Assembly (NCBI GenBank): GCA_910588615.1
Contig: CAJUOI010000002.1
Span: forward strand, 1-64,000
DNA: 64,000 nucleotides
Direction of reading: 5' to 3'
Source of the DNA: an uncultured Christensenellaceae bacterium
GTDB taxonomy: Bacteria > Bacillota > Clostridia > Christensenellales > Borkfalkiaceae
Shown: in pieces, positions 42,066-50,074 of the stretch
Layout: each line of letters opens with the position of its first letter
Numbering within the stretch: the stretch's first letter is position 1
The notes under the pieces: generated by a model
What the model was told of the DNA's origin: nothing
What the model saw: the letters and a program-made list of their open reading frames with translations, nothing else
Database searches by the model: none
Translations under genes and position numbers: made by a program

Positions 42066-42660
42066 TACACCGCCCTGCTGCATTCTGGTATCGGGAATCC
42101 CCGCCGCGGGCAAGAGCACGGCTGCAAAACTGATTTCGGAAGCTCTGGAAATTCCGTGCTTCTCGAAGGACCTGATAAAGGAACGCCTGTTTGACACCGT
42201 CGGCTTTTCCTCCCGCGCGGAAAAAGTAAAGCTGAACGCGGGCGCGACGGCGGCGCTGTACTACGCCGCAGAGCAGCTGATGAAAAACGGATTGCCGTTC
42301 GTTCTGGAAAACAACTTCGAAAACGGAACAGCAGACGAAATCAAGGCGTTGATAAAAAAGTACGGCTACAAAGCAATTTGCCTCGTGCTGACGGGCGATT
42401 ACGAAAGGATATACGCACGGTTTTCACAGCGGGAGCTCAGTCCCGAACGACACAGAGGGCACGTCGTAAACGATTGCTACCCCGAAGACGACCCCGACCG
42501 CGAAATCCCCAAAATGACCTATGGGCATTATTACGACATCGTAACCAAGCGCGGCATGGATCAATTTCGGGTCAACGGCGAAAATATCGTCGTGGACACG
42601 ACGGAAATCGAAAGCGTGGATTGGAACGCGCTGACCGAAAAAATCAAACGACTGATATGA
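42055..42660 (+). CDS. P-loop kinase (AAA_33 / zeta-toxin-like) of unknown substrate
   Basis: A 201 aa single-domain P-loop kinase: Walker A GIPAAGKSTAA at about residue 14, KDLIKERLFD as the substrate/lid lead, FVLENNFENG and ERIYARFSQRELSPERHRGH as the lid with arginine. Such small kinases act on sugars, nucleosides or RNA ends; the substrate cannot be told. It overlaps hpt by 11 nt (start within the hpt end), suggesting a nucleoside or phosphoribosyl role, which is inference. No antitoxin partner is adjacent, so a zeta-toxin role is unlikely. Confidence 0.8.
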   Translation: MKSNTPPCCILVSGIPAAGKSTAAKLISEALEIPCFSKDLIKERLFDTVGFSSRAEKVKLNAGATAALYYAAEQLMKNGLPFVLENNFENGTADEIKALIKKYGYKAICLVLTGDYERIYARFSQRELSPERHRGHVVNDCYPEDDPDREIPKMTYGHYYDIVTKRGMDQFRVNGENIVVDTTEIESVDWNALTEKIKRLI

Positions 42661-42667
42661 AAAATAA

Positions 42668-42706
42668 GCCCGCCGTCTTTTTCAAAAGACGGCGGGCGAT
42701 TTTTTG
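42668..42706 (+). terminator. Terminator after hpt-kinase
   Basis: GCCCGCCGTCTTTT and AAAAGACGGCGGGC form a long stem with a 3-nt loop, followed by GATTTTTT. It is only 30 nt from the convergent zinc-ribbon gene. Confidence 0.85.
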
Positions 42707-42734
42707 CTTCCCGTTACAATCGCATACGCTTTCC

Positions 42735-42968
42735 TTATTTATTCAGCGAGACGATCAAAATAATTCCGACCGCAACGATAAACCCGACGACCCAGGAAAC
42801 GATTTTTATCGTTTTCATCTTCTTTTCGTCGGGCGGATTGTACCCGCGCGGTTTCAATGCGCCCCCGCAATAGGGACACTGCGTCATATGATCGAGCACC
42901 GTTTTCCCGCAATGCGGACAGGGCAGTTTATGACGGCTCTCCCGCCGTTCCTCTTTCGTGCTTTTCAT
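42735..42968 (-). CDS. Zinc-ribbon plus one membrane helix, 77 aa
   Basis: A small protein with an N-terminal zinc ribbon (CPHCGKTVLDHMTQCPYCGG; two C-x2-C knuckles), a short basic linker and one C-terminal membrane helix (IVSWVVGFIVAVGIILIV). Function unknown; this plan is common among small Bacillota membrane proteins. It starts 1 nt after the stop of the glycyl-radical subunit, so it is the last gene of the pfl operon. Confidence 0.8.
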   Translation of the reverse strand: MKSTKEERRESRHKLPCPHCGKTVLDHMTQCPYCGGALKPRGYNPPDEKKMKTIKIVSWVVGFIVAVGIILIVSLNK

Positions 42969-42969
42969 G

Positions 42970-43209
42970 TTACATGCTCTCGTGAATGGTACGGGAAATT
43001 ACGTCGTCCTGCTGTTCCTTCGTCAGCTTGTTGAAGTTGACGGCGTAACCGCTGACCCGAACGGTGAGCTGCGGATATTTTTCGGGATGCGCCTGCGCGT
43101 CGAGCAGCGTCTCTCGGCTGAAAACGTTTACGTTGAGGTGATATCCTCCGTCCCCCACGTATGCGTCGAGCATATCTACCAAATTTTCCGCCTGTTGTTT
43201 GGATGCCAT
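42970..43209 (-). CDS. Separate glycyl-radical subunit of pyruvate formate-lyase (GrcA-like)
   Basis: This 79 aa protein is the C-terminal domain of PFL made as its own gene. It contains GGYHLNVNVFSRETLLDAQ, HPEKYPQLTVRVSGYAVNFN and ISRTIHESM, the standard PFL ending. The radical glycine is G54 in RVSGYA. The ATG at 43209 has AAAGGAG upstream and follows the pflB stop by 64 nt, so it is a designed gene rather than a frameshift product. In Escherichia coli a similar spare part (GrcA/YfiD) repairs PFL cleaved by oxygen; here the main enzyme has no radical domain, so the piece is essential. Confidence 0.9.
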   Translation of the reverse strand: MASKQQAENLVDMLDAYVGDGGYHLNVNVFSRETLLDAQAHPEKYPQLTVRVSGYAVNFNKLTKEQQDDVISRTIHESM

Positions 43210-43273
43210 AATAGTTTCTCCTTTCTTGTTTACGATTATTTTATGCGACGATTCTGCGGAGTGCATTTTCCCC

Positions 43274-45292
43274 TCAGTCGTCCTTTCCCAGCGACTGCGG
43301 GGTAACGCTGAACGTATTGGAAATGCCGTCGAGCGCGTACGAATAGGGCAATTTTGCAACCGATTCAAGCGAAGCAAGCGCCCCCTTCGAATCCCGTCCG
43401 TGCATGGGGTTCGCCCCCGGAGCGAGCGGCTGCCCCTTGCGTCTGCCGTCGGGCGTATTGCCCGTATTCTTGCCGTATACGACGTTCGACGTGATCGTCA
43501 GTATGGACATGGTGGGTACCGATTCGCGATACGTTGCGTGCATTTTGATTTTATTCATGAACGTCTTTACGAGCCAGACGGCAATTTCATCCGCCCTGTC
43601 GTCGTTGTTGCCGTACTTGGGATAGTCCCCCTCGATTCTGAAATCGGTAACGAGTCCGTCCTCTCCGCGCACAGGATAAACCTTGGCGTAGCGAATCGCC
43701 GAGAGACTGTCCGCCGCGCACGAGAGTCCCGCAACGCCCGTTGCGAAAAATCTGCGCACCTTGGTGTCGTGCAGCGCCATTTCGATTGCCTCGTAGCAGT
43801 ATTTGTCGTGCATATAGTGGATGACGTTCAGAGTGTTCACGTATAAGCCCGCAAGCCATTCCATCATCTGCTCGTACTTGCGCAGCACCTCGTGATAATC
43901 CAAGGGTCCGTCGCCCGTAACAGGAGCAAACTCGGGCGACACCTGCATGGGCGTGCCGTTCTTTTCCTTGCACAGTTCGTCCTTGCCGCCGTTGATTGCA
44001 TACAGCAGACACTTTGCAAGGTTCGCCCTGGCACCGAAAAATTGCATATCCTTGCCCACGCGCATACTCGAAACGCAGCAGGCAATGCAGTAATCGTCCC
44101 CCATTTCGGGACGCATCAGATCGTCGCTCTCGTATTGGATCGCGGAGGTCATAATGGAAATCTCCGCACAGAACTTTTTAAAATTCGCAGGCAGACGCTT
44201 GCTCCAAAGCACGGTTAAGTTCGGCTCGGGCGCAGGTCCGAGATTGACGAGCGTGTGCAGGATCCGGAAGCTGTTTTTTGTTACGAGCGTTCTGCCGTCC
44301 GTACCCATGCCGCCGATGCTTTCGGTAACCCAGGTGGGATCACCGCTGAACAGTTCGTTATATTCCTTGATACGCATGAATTTTACGACGCGCAGCTTCA
44401 TGACGAAGTGGTCGATAAATTCCTGCGCCTGCGTTTCGGTAATCGTCCCCTCGTCCAAATCGCGTTGGATATAGACGTCGAGAAACGTCGAATTCCTGCC
44501 GATACTCATCGCAGCGCCGTTCTGATCCTTGACGGCGGCGAGATAGCCGAAATACAGCCACTGAATGGCTTCCTTCGCGTTTTCGGCGGGACGCGAAATA
44601 TCGAAGCCGTATTCCGCCGCCATCTCTTTGAGCGCGCCGAGCGCTCTGATTTGCTCGGAAAGCTCCTCCCTGTCGCGGATTTTTTCGGGCAGCATTTCCC
44701 CGTCCATCAACAGCTTATCTTCCTGTTTCTTTGCAATCAGATAATCTACGCCGTACAGCGCGACGCGGCGGTAATCGCCGACGATTCTCCCCCTGCCGTA
44801 GGTATCGGGCAAGCCCGTTAAAATATGTGCGTGGCGGGCGCGGCGCATTTCGGGCGTGTACGCGTCGAATACGCCCGCATTGTGCGTCTTTCTGTACCTC
44901 GTAAAGACGTCCTTTACTTCGCCGTCGATCCGATAACCGTACATGGCAAGCGCCTCTTCCGCCATGCGGATCCCGCCGAAGGGTTGCAGGGCGCGCTTAA
45001 AGGGTTCGTCCGTCTGTATTCCGACGATTTTTTCGAGCGACCGGTCGAAATATCCCGCCTTGTGGCTGTTGATCATGGATACGATTTTCGTATCCGCGTC
45101 GTACACGCCGCCCTTCTCGCGCTCCTTTTCTGAAAGACCGCACACGATTTTCCAAAGCTTTTTCGTCGCCTCGGTTGCGGGCGCGAGAAACGCGCCGTCC
45201 CCCTCGTAAGGGACGTAGTTACGCTGAATAAAATCGCGCACGTCGATTTCCTCGCACCACTTTCCTCTTTCAAATCCGCGCCATGCTTCCAT
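43274..45292 (-). CDS. pflB: Pyruvate formate-lyase catalytic subunit lacking the glycyl-radical domain
   Basis: PFL splits pyruvate with CoA into acetyl-CoA and formate. The 672 aa chain keeps the full barrel and the active-site cysteine pair in DDYCIACCVSSMRVG (about residue 403). It stops at NTFSVTPQSLGKDD, precisely where a complete enzyme (about 740-760 aa) would continue into its radical domain. That domain is encoded by the next gene. The start follows the thioredoxin-like gene by 3 nt. The formate made here is a substrate for Fhs in the purine operon. Confidence 0.93.
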   Translation of the reverse strand: MEAWRGFERGKWCEEIDVRDFIQRNYVPYEGDGAFLAPATEATKKLWKIVCGLSEKEREKGGVYDADTKIVSMINSHKAGYFDRSLEKIVGIQTDEPFKRALQPFGGIRMAEEALAMYGYRIDGEVKDVFTRYRKTHNAGVFDAYTPEMRRARHAHILTGLPDTYGRGRIVGDYRRVALYGVDYLIAKKQEDKLLMDGEMLPEKIRDREELSEQIRALGALKEMAAEYGFDISRPAENAKEAIQWLYFGYLAAVKDQNGAAMSIGRNSTFLDVYIQRDLDEGTITETQAQEFIDHFVMKLRVVKFMRIKEYNELFSGDPTWVTESIGGMGTDGRTLVTKNSFRILHTLVNLGPAPEPNLTVLWSKRLPANFKKFCAEISIMTSAIQYESDDLMRPEMGDDYCIACCVSSMRVGKDMQFFGARANLAKCLLYAINGGKDELCKEKNGTPMQVSPEFAPVTGDGPLDYHEVLRKYEQMMEWLAGLYVNTLNVIHYMHDKYCYEAIEMALHDTKVRRFFATGVAGLSCAADSLSAIRYAKVYPVRGEDGLVTDFRIEGDYPKYGNNDDRADEIAVWLVKTFMNKIKMHATYRESVPTMSILTITSNVVYGKNTGNTPDGRRKGQPLAPGANPMHGRDSKGALASLESVAKLPYSYALDGISNTFSVTPQSLGKDD

Positions 45293-45295
45293 AAG

Positions 45296-45580
45296 TTATA
45301 CCTCTCGTGTGATTTCCTGTATTTTAGCTTCGATCCAAACCTCGAGGATTTCCTCGGGCTGAAACCCCGTGCAACGGGCAAACGGCGTTCCGTCCTTTAA
45401 CAGAATGACCGTGGGCACGCGCTCGACTTCCAACGCCTGCACCTCCCGCAGATTCGCCTCGTTGACTTCGAGATGTCTGAGCGGAAGATGTTTCTCCTCC
45501 GCGATTTTTTTAAGTACGGGCAAAAGCGTCAGGCAGTTTGCACAGCTCTCGCCGCTCACCTCGAGAATTTCGATTTTCAT
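45296..45580 (-). CDS. Thioredoxin-like protein with CANC motif
   Basis: A 94 aa thioredoxin fold: beta strand KIEILEVSG, the active-site motif C-A-N-C in ESCANCLTLL, the cis-proline in VERVPTVILL. CANC replaces the usual CGPC. Placed between pflA and pflB, with ATG overlapping the pflA stop (ATGA), it may keep PFL or its activase reduced, or repair it after oxygen exposure; this is inference from context. Confidence 0.85.
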   Translation of the reverse strand: MKIEILEVSGESCANCLTLLPVLKKIAEEKHLPLRHLEVNEANLREVQALEVERVPTVILLKDGTPFARCTGFQPEEILEVWIEAKIQEITREV

Positions 45581-46293
45581 ATTTCGCCTCTCAGAATACG
45601 ACGCGCGTTCTCCGCACGCTCGCGGCTCGGCGCCTGCACGCCCGCCAGCGGATAGGGAATCCCCAATTTTTCGTATTTGTCGACTCCCATCGTATGATAG
45701 GGAAGCACCTCGACCTTTTCCACGTTCGTCAGCGTGCCGAGAAAGGCTTTCAACGCCCTCAGCGCGCCGTCGTCGTCGGTAATACCGGGCACGAGTACGT
45801 GCCTGATCCACACGGGTTTGCGGTTGTCGCTTAAAAATTCTGCAAATTTCAGGGGCGCGTCTATCTTCTGCCCCGTCAGAGCTTTATGCGCTTCCGCGTC
45901 GATATGCTTGATATCGAGCAGCACCAGATCGGTTACTTCGAGCAATTTACGGTAACGTTCGTCCTCTTCCCGAAAGCAGATCCCCGACGTGTCGAGACAG
46001 GTATGAATTCCCTTCTTCTTCAACAGTCCGAAGAGTTCCAGCAAAAAGTCGAGCTGCAACAAGGGCTCGCCCCCCGTCGCCGTAACGCCGCCACGCGTAC
46101 CGAAATATTTTTTGTACTTCAACGCCTCCGCAACCAGCGCCTCCGCCGTCGTTTCCGTTCCGCCCGAAGCATCCCAGCTGTCGGGATTATGGCAGTACTT
46201 GCAGCGCATCGGACAGCCCTGAAAGAAAACCACGAACCGAATTCCCGGTCCGTCGACCGTGCCGAACGTTTCTACCGAATGAATTCTACCCAT
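45577..46293 (-). CDS. pflA: Pyruvate formate-lyase activating enzyme
   Basis: PflA is the radical-SAM enzyme that creates the glycyl radical on PFL. The start MGRIHSVETFGTVDGPGIRF at 46293 is typical, with GAGGG upstream. The 4Fe-4S/SAM motif C-x3-C-x2-C is CPMRCKYC. SAM-binding GGEPLL (VTATGGEPLL) and the DIKHIDAEAHKALTGQ stretch confirm the family. Length 238 aa is standard. It heads the operon behind the second ZTP riboswitch. Its target glycine is in the separate 79 aa subunit. Confidence 0.96.
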   Translation of the reverse strand: MGRIHSVETFGTVDGPGIRFVVFFQGCPMRCKYCHNPDSWDASGGTETTAEALVAEALKYKKYFGTRGGVTATGGEPLLQLDFLLELFGLLKKKGIHTCLDTSGICFREEDERYRKLLEVTDLVLLDIKHIDAEAHKALTGQKIDAPLKFAEFLSDNRKPVWIRHVLVPGITDDDGALRALKAFLGTLTNVEKVEVLPYHTMGVDKYEKLGIPYPLAGVQAPSRERAENARRILRGEI

Positions 46294-46389
46294 ACGCCCT
46301 CTTTCTACTTTGCCTCGCACGCGGTTTTTTATGCCTTCCGCAAAAGGTTCGGCGCACGAGCCGATGCGCGAACGCCGCCCGCAAGACGG

Positions 46390-46495
46390 AAAAATAAAAA
46401 GGCAGTTTCAAAAAAAACTGCCCAGACGAACGGCGCCGTACCGTGTCGGTTCCATCGCGGTGCTCCGCAGATTTCGTCAGTTGCCGCACGGGTTT
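46390..46495 (-). ncRNA. ZTP (pfl-type) riboswitch with terminator, pflA operon leader
   Basis: Second copy of the class, on the minus strand. P1 (ACCCGTGCGG with CCGACACGGT) encloses CAACTGACGAAA and the P2 hairpin GCGG-AGCA-CCGC; the second conserved block ends CGTCTGGGCAG at about 46425-46415. The GGCAGTTT of that block pairs with AAACTGCC to form a terminator followed by TTTTTATTTTT. The layout is the same as for purE. The class was originally named for pfl genes, which is exactly the context here. A search with the family covariance model would settle it. Confidence 0.85.
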
Positions 46496-46508
46496 CTCTT
46501 GTTCCACT

Positions 46509-46537
46509 ATCATAGCACGCCGAAATTACTTTGTCAA
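46509..46537 (-). promoter_or_regulatory. pfl operon promoter
   Basis: Minus strand TTGACA (46537-46532), 17 bp, TATGAT (46514-46509), about 7 nt upstream of the riboswitch leader. No FNR-type palindrome was seen. Confidence 0.8.
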
Positions 46538-46586
46538 GCGAATCACGCAACATTTTTCGGGTAATTTATTTTTGCTCAACCACAAA

Positions 46587-46619
46587 ATATTGTGCCGAAA
46601 AACTTATTCGGCACAATAT
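46587..46619 (-). terminator. Hairpin after the alpha/beta hydrolase gene
   Basis: ATATTGTGCCGAA and TTCGGCACAATAT form a 13-bp stem with a 7-nt loop directly beyond the hydrolase stop codon; on the minus strand TTTTGTGG follows, a weak U-run. It also precedes the pfl promoter. Confidence 0.65.
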
Positions 46620-46623
46620 AATG

Positions 46624-47541
46624 TTACTCTTCGCCGCTCTTTTCCGAAGCGCAATTCTTCTGGAAAAAGGCGAGCAGCGTTTTGCGCTTTTCTTCGAGAT
46701 TTTCCTCTTCGTTTAAAAATTCGTGGCGCGACCCATCGAACAGCACGAGCGAAACATTTTTCATCTTCGCCCTCTTCGTATAGAATGCGTACAGCTTTTT
46801 CACGCCCTTGCCCATATCGCCCACAGGGTCGTTTTTGCCCGATACCAGCAACAAAGGCAAATCCTTGGGCAGTCCCGCAATATACTTGCGCGTGTACAGG
46901 CTTTTCAGCCCGCGGAAAAAGTCGGCGTAAAAACGGTTGGAACAGGTGAATCCGCAGAAGCGGTCGCTGTGGTACGCGGCATTATTTTTCACATCCGCCG
47001 AAAGCCACTCCCCGTCGTCGAACTTTTTGGAATACTTTCCGAACGACAGATTTTCAATCGTCGCGGCGGGTTTCGTCTCCTTGCCGCATCCCGCCACGAT
47101 CGCGCCGAGATACACCTCGAAATCCTTTTTCTTGTTACTGCCGCCGATGACCGCCCCGTTCACCTTGTCGCCGTACTTGGAAATATAGCTCTGCGTCAAA
47201 AACGAACCGTAAGAAAACCCGAAGATGAAAATTTTCAAATCGGGATATTTTTTACGGTAATAATCAGTAAGCGCCGCCTCATCGCGCACCGTATCGGCAA
47301 ACATGTCCCCCTTGCAATAACCGAGCGTGTCGGGGTCTGTATAACCATGCCCGCGGTGGTCGTCCGCAACCACGAGAAATCCGTGCTCGTTGAGATACTG
47401 CGCAAAGGGCTGATAACGCGCGCCGTGCTCGGTCATGCCGTGCACGATTTGCACGAGTCCTTTGGGATTTTGCGCATTCAGCCATTCGTGAACGAAGATT
47501 TTTTTGCCGTCGAAACTTTCGAATATCATATCTTTTTCCAT
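46624..47541 (-). CDS. Alpha/beta hydrolase (monoacylglycerol lipase / lysophospholipase-like)
   Basis: A 305 aa serine hydrolase. The nucleophile elbow G-x-S-x-G is FGFSYGSF; the oxyanion lead is QIVHGMTEHGARYQPFAQYL followed by DHRGHGYTD. The acid is in VSGKNDPVGD and the histidine in SRHEFLNE near the C-terminus. It has no signal peptide, so it probably acts on cytosolic or membrane lipids. The exact substrate is unknown. It has its own promoter (TTGCAA, 16 bp, TATAAT) and GGGAGG. Confidence 0.88.
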   Translation of the reverse strand: MEKDMIFESFDGKKIFVHEWLNAQNPKGLVQIVHGMTEHGARYQPFAQYLNEHGFLVVADDHRGHGYTDPDTLGYCKGDMFADTVRDEAALTDYYRKKYPDLKIFIFGFSYGSFLTQSYISKYGDKVNGAVIGGSNKKKDFEVYLGAIVAGCGKETKPAATIENLSFGKYSKKFDDGEWLSADVKNNAAYHSDRFCGFTCSNRFYADFFRGLKSLYTRKYIAGLPKDLPLLLVSGKNDPVGDMGKGVKKLYAFYTKRAKMKNVSLVLFDGSRHEFLNEEENLEEKRKTLLAFFQKNCASEKSGEE

Positions 47542-47656
47542 CCTCCCGACGAATCGTCGATGTGTTTTCTCCTTCTATTATAGCTAAAAAAAGGAAAATT
47601 GCAACCCTCTTTACAAAATTTAACTCAATTTCCACAAACCCACCTGCATTCTTCCC

Positions 47657-47685
47657 TTGAAATCGGGTTGCGGGTATGATATGAT
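47657..47685 (+). promoter_or_regulatory. Promoter of the NlpC/P60 lipoprotein gene
   Basis: TTGAAA (47657-47662), 17 bp, TATGAT (47680-47685), then AAAGGAG ahead of the ATG at 47738. Confidence 0.7.
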
Positions 47686-47737
47686 AAATTCTCCGATAGC
47701 CCTATTGTCGGAAAAAAAACACAAAGGAGTAACGACC

Positions 47738-48670
47738 ATGAAAAAATTACCCCTTGCCTGTACGCTGGCTGCAATCGCCTTTGCATTGCCTGCCGCAGCG
47801 TGCAACACGGGCATACGCCCGAACGGAACGGAACCGAACGAGGAAATCGGAACGCTTCCGCCCGCAATCATCATTCCGAGCGAAACGCCTCTGCCCGAAA
47901 CGGGCGCGACGGAAAAACTTCCGAACGAGGAGCCGAATACGGAGGAGCCCCCCGTAACCGAAGAACCGCCCGCAACCGAAGCGCCTCCCGCAGAAGAACC
48001 TGCGGACACGGTAAAGCCGCAGCCGCCCGAAACACCCAAGCGTACGGAATATCTGAAAATCAACGCAAGCAGCCTTACGGTGAGAACGGGCGCGGGTACC
48101 TCGTACTCCGCTCTGGGCAGCGTGGAAAAGAATATCTTAATGAAGTACACGGGCAAAACCGACGACTGGTACGAGACGGCGTATCGCGGAAAAAAAGCGT
48201 ACGTCAGCGCAAAATACGCAAGCGTCGTATCGCTTGAAAAGGCGGACGCAGAGGTCGAAGCCGTCGTCGAAAACGGATTAAAGTTTATCGGCACCCCTTA
48301 CGTTTACGGCGCAACGCGCCTGCACGACGGTAAGGGAAAACTGTTAACGGGATTCACAACGGCGAAGTTCGATTGTTCTTCCCTGATGCAGTATATCTTT
48401 TACAACGGCGCGGACGTATTGCTGAACATGACCACTCGTACGCAGATTTTACAGGGGAAAGCCGTAAAAAGCGACGATTTGAAACGGGGGGATCTCATGT
48501 TCTTCACCAACGCGTCGCGCAAGAACAATACGGGGATCGAGCGCGTGGGGCACGTCGCCTTGTACCTCGGCGACAACTATATTCTGCATACCGCCTCGGA
48601 CTATGCGAAAATCGAACAGATTTCTTCCCAGCGGTGGAGCTATTTCATTCAGGCAAGAAGAATGGTGTAA
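47738..48670 (+). CDS. SH3-NlpC/P60 lipoprotein, cell-wall hydrolase
   Basis: A 310 aa secreted lipoprotein: signal peptide MKKLPLACTLAAIAFALPA ending at a cysteine in AAC, then a Pro/Glu/Thr-rich stalk (about residues 45-100) that would span the wall. A bacterial SH3 domain (INASSLTVRTGAGTSYSALG) follows. The catalytic NlpC/P60 papain-fold domain has its cysteine in FDCSSLMQYI, histidine in GHVALYLG and a second polar residue in LHTAS. Such enzymes cut gamma-D-glutamyl-diaminopimelate links in peptidoglycan. It is a single-gene unit with its own promoter. Confidence 0.9.
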   Translation: MKKLPLACTLAAIAFALPAAACNTGIRPNGTEPNEEIGTLPPAIIIPSETPLPETGATEKLPNEEPNTEEPPVTEEPPATEAPPAEEPADTVKPQPPETPKRTEYLKINASSLTVRTGAGTSYSALGSVEKNILMKYTGKTDDWYETAYRGKKAYVSAKYASVVSLEKADAEVEAVVENGLKFIGTPYVYGATRLHDGKGKLLTGFTTAKFDCSSLMQYIFYNGADVLLNMTTRTQILQGKAVKSDDLKRGDLMFFTNASRKNNTGIERVGHVALYLGDNYILHTASDYAKIEQISSQRWSYFIQARRMV

Positions 48671-48785
48671 AAAACCGTTTCCCTCCCTTCCGTCCCGCCG
48701 TTTCGCTCATCCCGAGCGCAGCGAAGAATCCCGCAGACGCAGTCCGTCAAGCGAAATCCCGCGCTTTGCTTTAAATAGAAAAAAA
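48671..48785. repeat. Intergenic repeat text after the NlpC/P60 gene
   Basis: Contains TCATCCCGAGCGCAGCGAAG followed by GTCAAGCGAAATCCCGCG, a fairly well-preserved copy of the dispersed TCATTCCGAGCG-AGCGAAG repeat class also seen in decayed form near 38160 and 18400. No gene seen. Confidence 0.55.
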
Positions 48786-48788
48786 GCA

Positions 48789-48817
48789 TTGACAAGAAAG
48801 TTAAATTATGGTACAAT
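48789..48817 (+). promoter_or_regulatory. Promoter of the SecB-like gene
   Basis: TTGACA (48789-48794), 17 bp, TACAAT (48812-48817); ribosome binding site AAAGAGG follows before the ATG at 48848. Confidence 0.75.
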
Positions 48818-48847
48818 AATCGGGATAAACTTGAAAGAGGTAGAAAA

Positions 48848-49297
48848 ATGATTGATTATTCTTTAAAAGCGCTTACGGCAGACGAGCTTTTCTTTAAGGT
48901 AAACCCCATCAAGGCCACACCCGATATGAAATTCGAAATCAAGCCCACGTTTTCCCGTCAAATCAGACAGGCGAACGAGAACCCCGAAATCAATATCGTC
49001 ATGCTCGAATGCAAAATCGAGAGCAAAGAAGATTCCCCCAAGCCCTTTAACCTGACGGCGCGCTTCGTCGGCGTATTCGAGGTGAAAAACATGAACACGG
49101 ATGAGGACAAGCGTATCTTCGCAATCAACTCTACGGAGACGATTTTCCCCTATCTGCGCGCCGCAATCACCAACCTGACCGCAGACGCGCTCGTCAATCC
49201 CCTGACGCTTCCCGTCGTCCCCGGAGCGACTCTGTTCCCCGAAGACCGCGGCGCAGGCGGCTACACCCTCAACGTAGACCCGAAAATTTTAAACTGA
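48848..49297 (+). CDS. SecB-like chaperone
   Basis: A 149 aa all-beta/alpha protein resembling SecB: an alternating-strand N-terminal half (MKFEIKPTFSRQIRQANENP, NIVMLECKIES) and the conserved helix ETIFPYLRAAITNLTADALV followed by NPLTLPVV, the SecB hallmark. SecB keeps preproteins unfolded or, in SecB-like forms, works with toxin-antitoxin pairs. No toxin gene is adjacent here. SecB proper is rare in monoderm bacteria, so its presence is notable. The assignment is from motif memory and would be confirmed by a profile search. Confidence 0.75.
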   Translation: MIDYSLKALTADELFFKVNPIKATPDMKFEIKPTFSRQIRQANENPEINIVMLECKIESKEDSPKPFNLTARFVGVFEVKNMNTDEDKRIFAINSTETIFPYLRAAITNLTADALVNPLTLPVVPGATLFPEDRGAGGYTLNVDPKILN

Positions 49298-49306
49298 ACG
49301 GAACAG

Positions 49307-49340
49307 AAAAGACTCTCGGACGATTCTCCGAGAGTCTTTT
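49307..49340. terminator. Terminator between SecB-like gene and metallophosphoesterase
   Basis: AAAAGACTCTCGGA and TCCGAGAGTCTTTT form a 14-bp stem with a 6-nt loop; the arms give U-runs on both strands, serving two convergent genes. Confidence 0.88.
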
Positions 49341-49343
49341 ATT

Positions 49344-50039
49344 TTATCGAATTTCCGTCAAAGAAAAATTCGTCTTGTCGCACGAAGTTAAAAAATATTC
49401 GATTCCGTTCTTCTCCGTCTTCAACGGATAGTATCCGTTGCCGTGCAGGTGTCCGAATACGACCTTTTTTACGCCGTTCTCCTCGAACAGCTGCGTAAAC
49501 AGCGTATCCTCTCTTTTAACGTTCATGGGCGGAAAATGCTGCAAAACAACGAGCTCGTCTCCCTCTTCGATGACCTTTTTGACCTCTTGAAAGGCAAGGC
49601 GGAAGCGCTCTGCCTCGCGCTTATAAATCTTTTCGTCGTGCTCCTGAAAATCGGCGCTTCCGGGACAGGACCATCCGCGCGAGCCCGCGATCACGTATTT
49701 GCCGATTTTTACGCAATCGTTTTGCAAAAAGAAAAAGGAGGGATCGGGCGCTCCGCCGCGCACGTGCGAAATACCGTTCCACCAGAAATCGTGGTTGCCG
49801 CGCACGAACACTTTTTTGCCCTTTAACTCTTTCAGCGAGCGCACGTCGTAAAGCCCCTCTTCGAGCTTCATCCCCCACGAAGTATCGCCGCCGACGAGCA
49901 CGATATCCTCGTCGGTAACCTTATGCTGCCAATCGGCTTTTATTTTTTCGAAATGCCCCTCCCAATTGGCACCGAACACGTTCATCGGTTTATCGGCAAG
50001 CCCCGAAAGGTGTAAATCGCTGATTGCAAATAATCTCAT
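49344..50039 (-). CDS. Calcineurin-like metallophosphoesterase
   Basis: A 231 aa cytosolic metallophosphoesterase with all metal motifs in order: AISDLHLSG (D-x-H), GGDTSWG (GD), RGNHDFWW (GNHD), LQHFPPMN and FGHLHGNGY (GHxH). The substrate is unknown. The ATG lies just 6 nt after a TATAAT box, so it is predicted leaderless, with no room for a ribosome binding site. Confidence 0.93.
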   Translation of the reverse strand: MRLFAISDLHLSGLADKPMNVFGANWEGHFEKIKADWQHKVTDEDIVLVGGDTSWGMKLEEGLYDVRSLKELKGKKVFVRGNHDFWWNGISHVRGGAPDPSFFFLQNDCVKIGKYVIAGSRGWSCPGSADFQEHDEKIYKREAERFRLAFQEVKKVIEEGDELVVLQHFPPMNVKREDTLFTQLFEENGVKKVVFGHLHGNGYYPLKTEKNGIEYFLTSCDKTNFSLTEIR

Positions 50040-50045
50040 AAAAAA

Positions 50046-50074
50046 ATTATACCATGCCCGCAGGAAAAATGCAA
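50046..50074 (-). promoter_or_regulatory. Leaderless promoter of the metallophosphoesterase gene, next to a hairpin
   Basis: Minus strand TTGCAT (50074-50069), 17 bp, TATAAT (50051-50046), then TTTTTT and the ATG at 50039. Directly upstream is a hairpin AGCCGTTC / GAACGGCT (50081-50102) followed by TTTTTT, a terminator shape with no gene upstream on that strand. The arrangement parallels the tmk promoter. Confidence 0.75.

Noticed and set aside
42055..42660. Zeta toxin of a toxin-antitoxin pair
   Set aside because: No antitoxin gene adjoins it and it is coupled to hpt, so a metabolic kinase is more likely.
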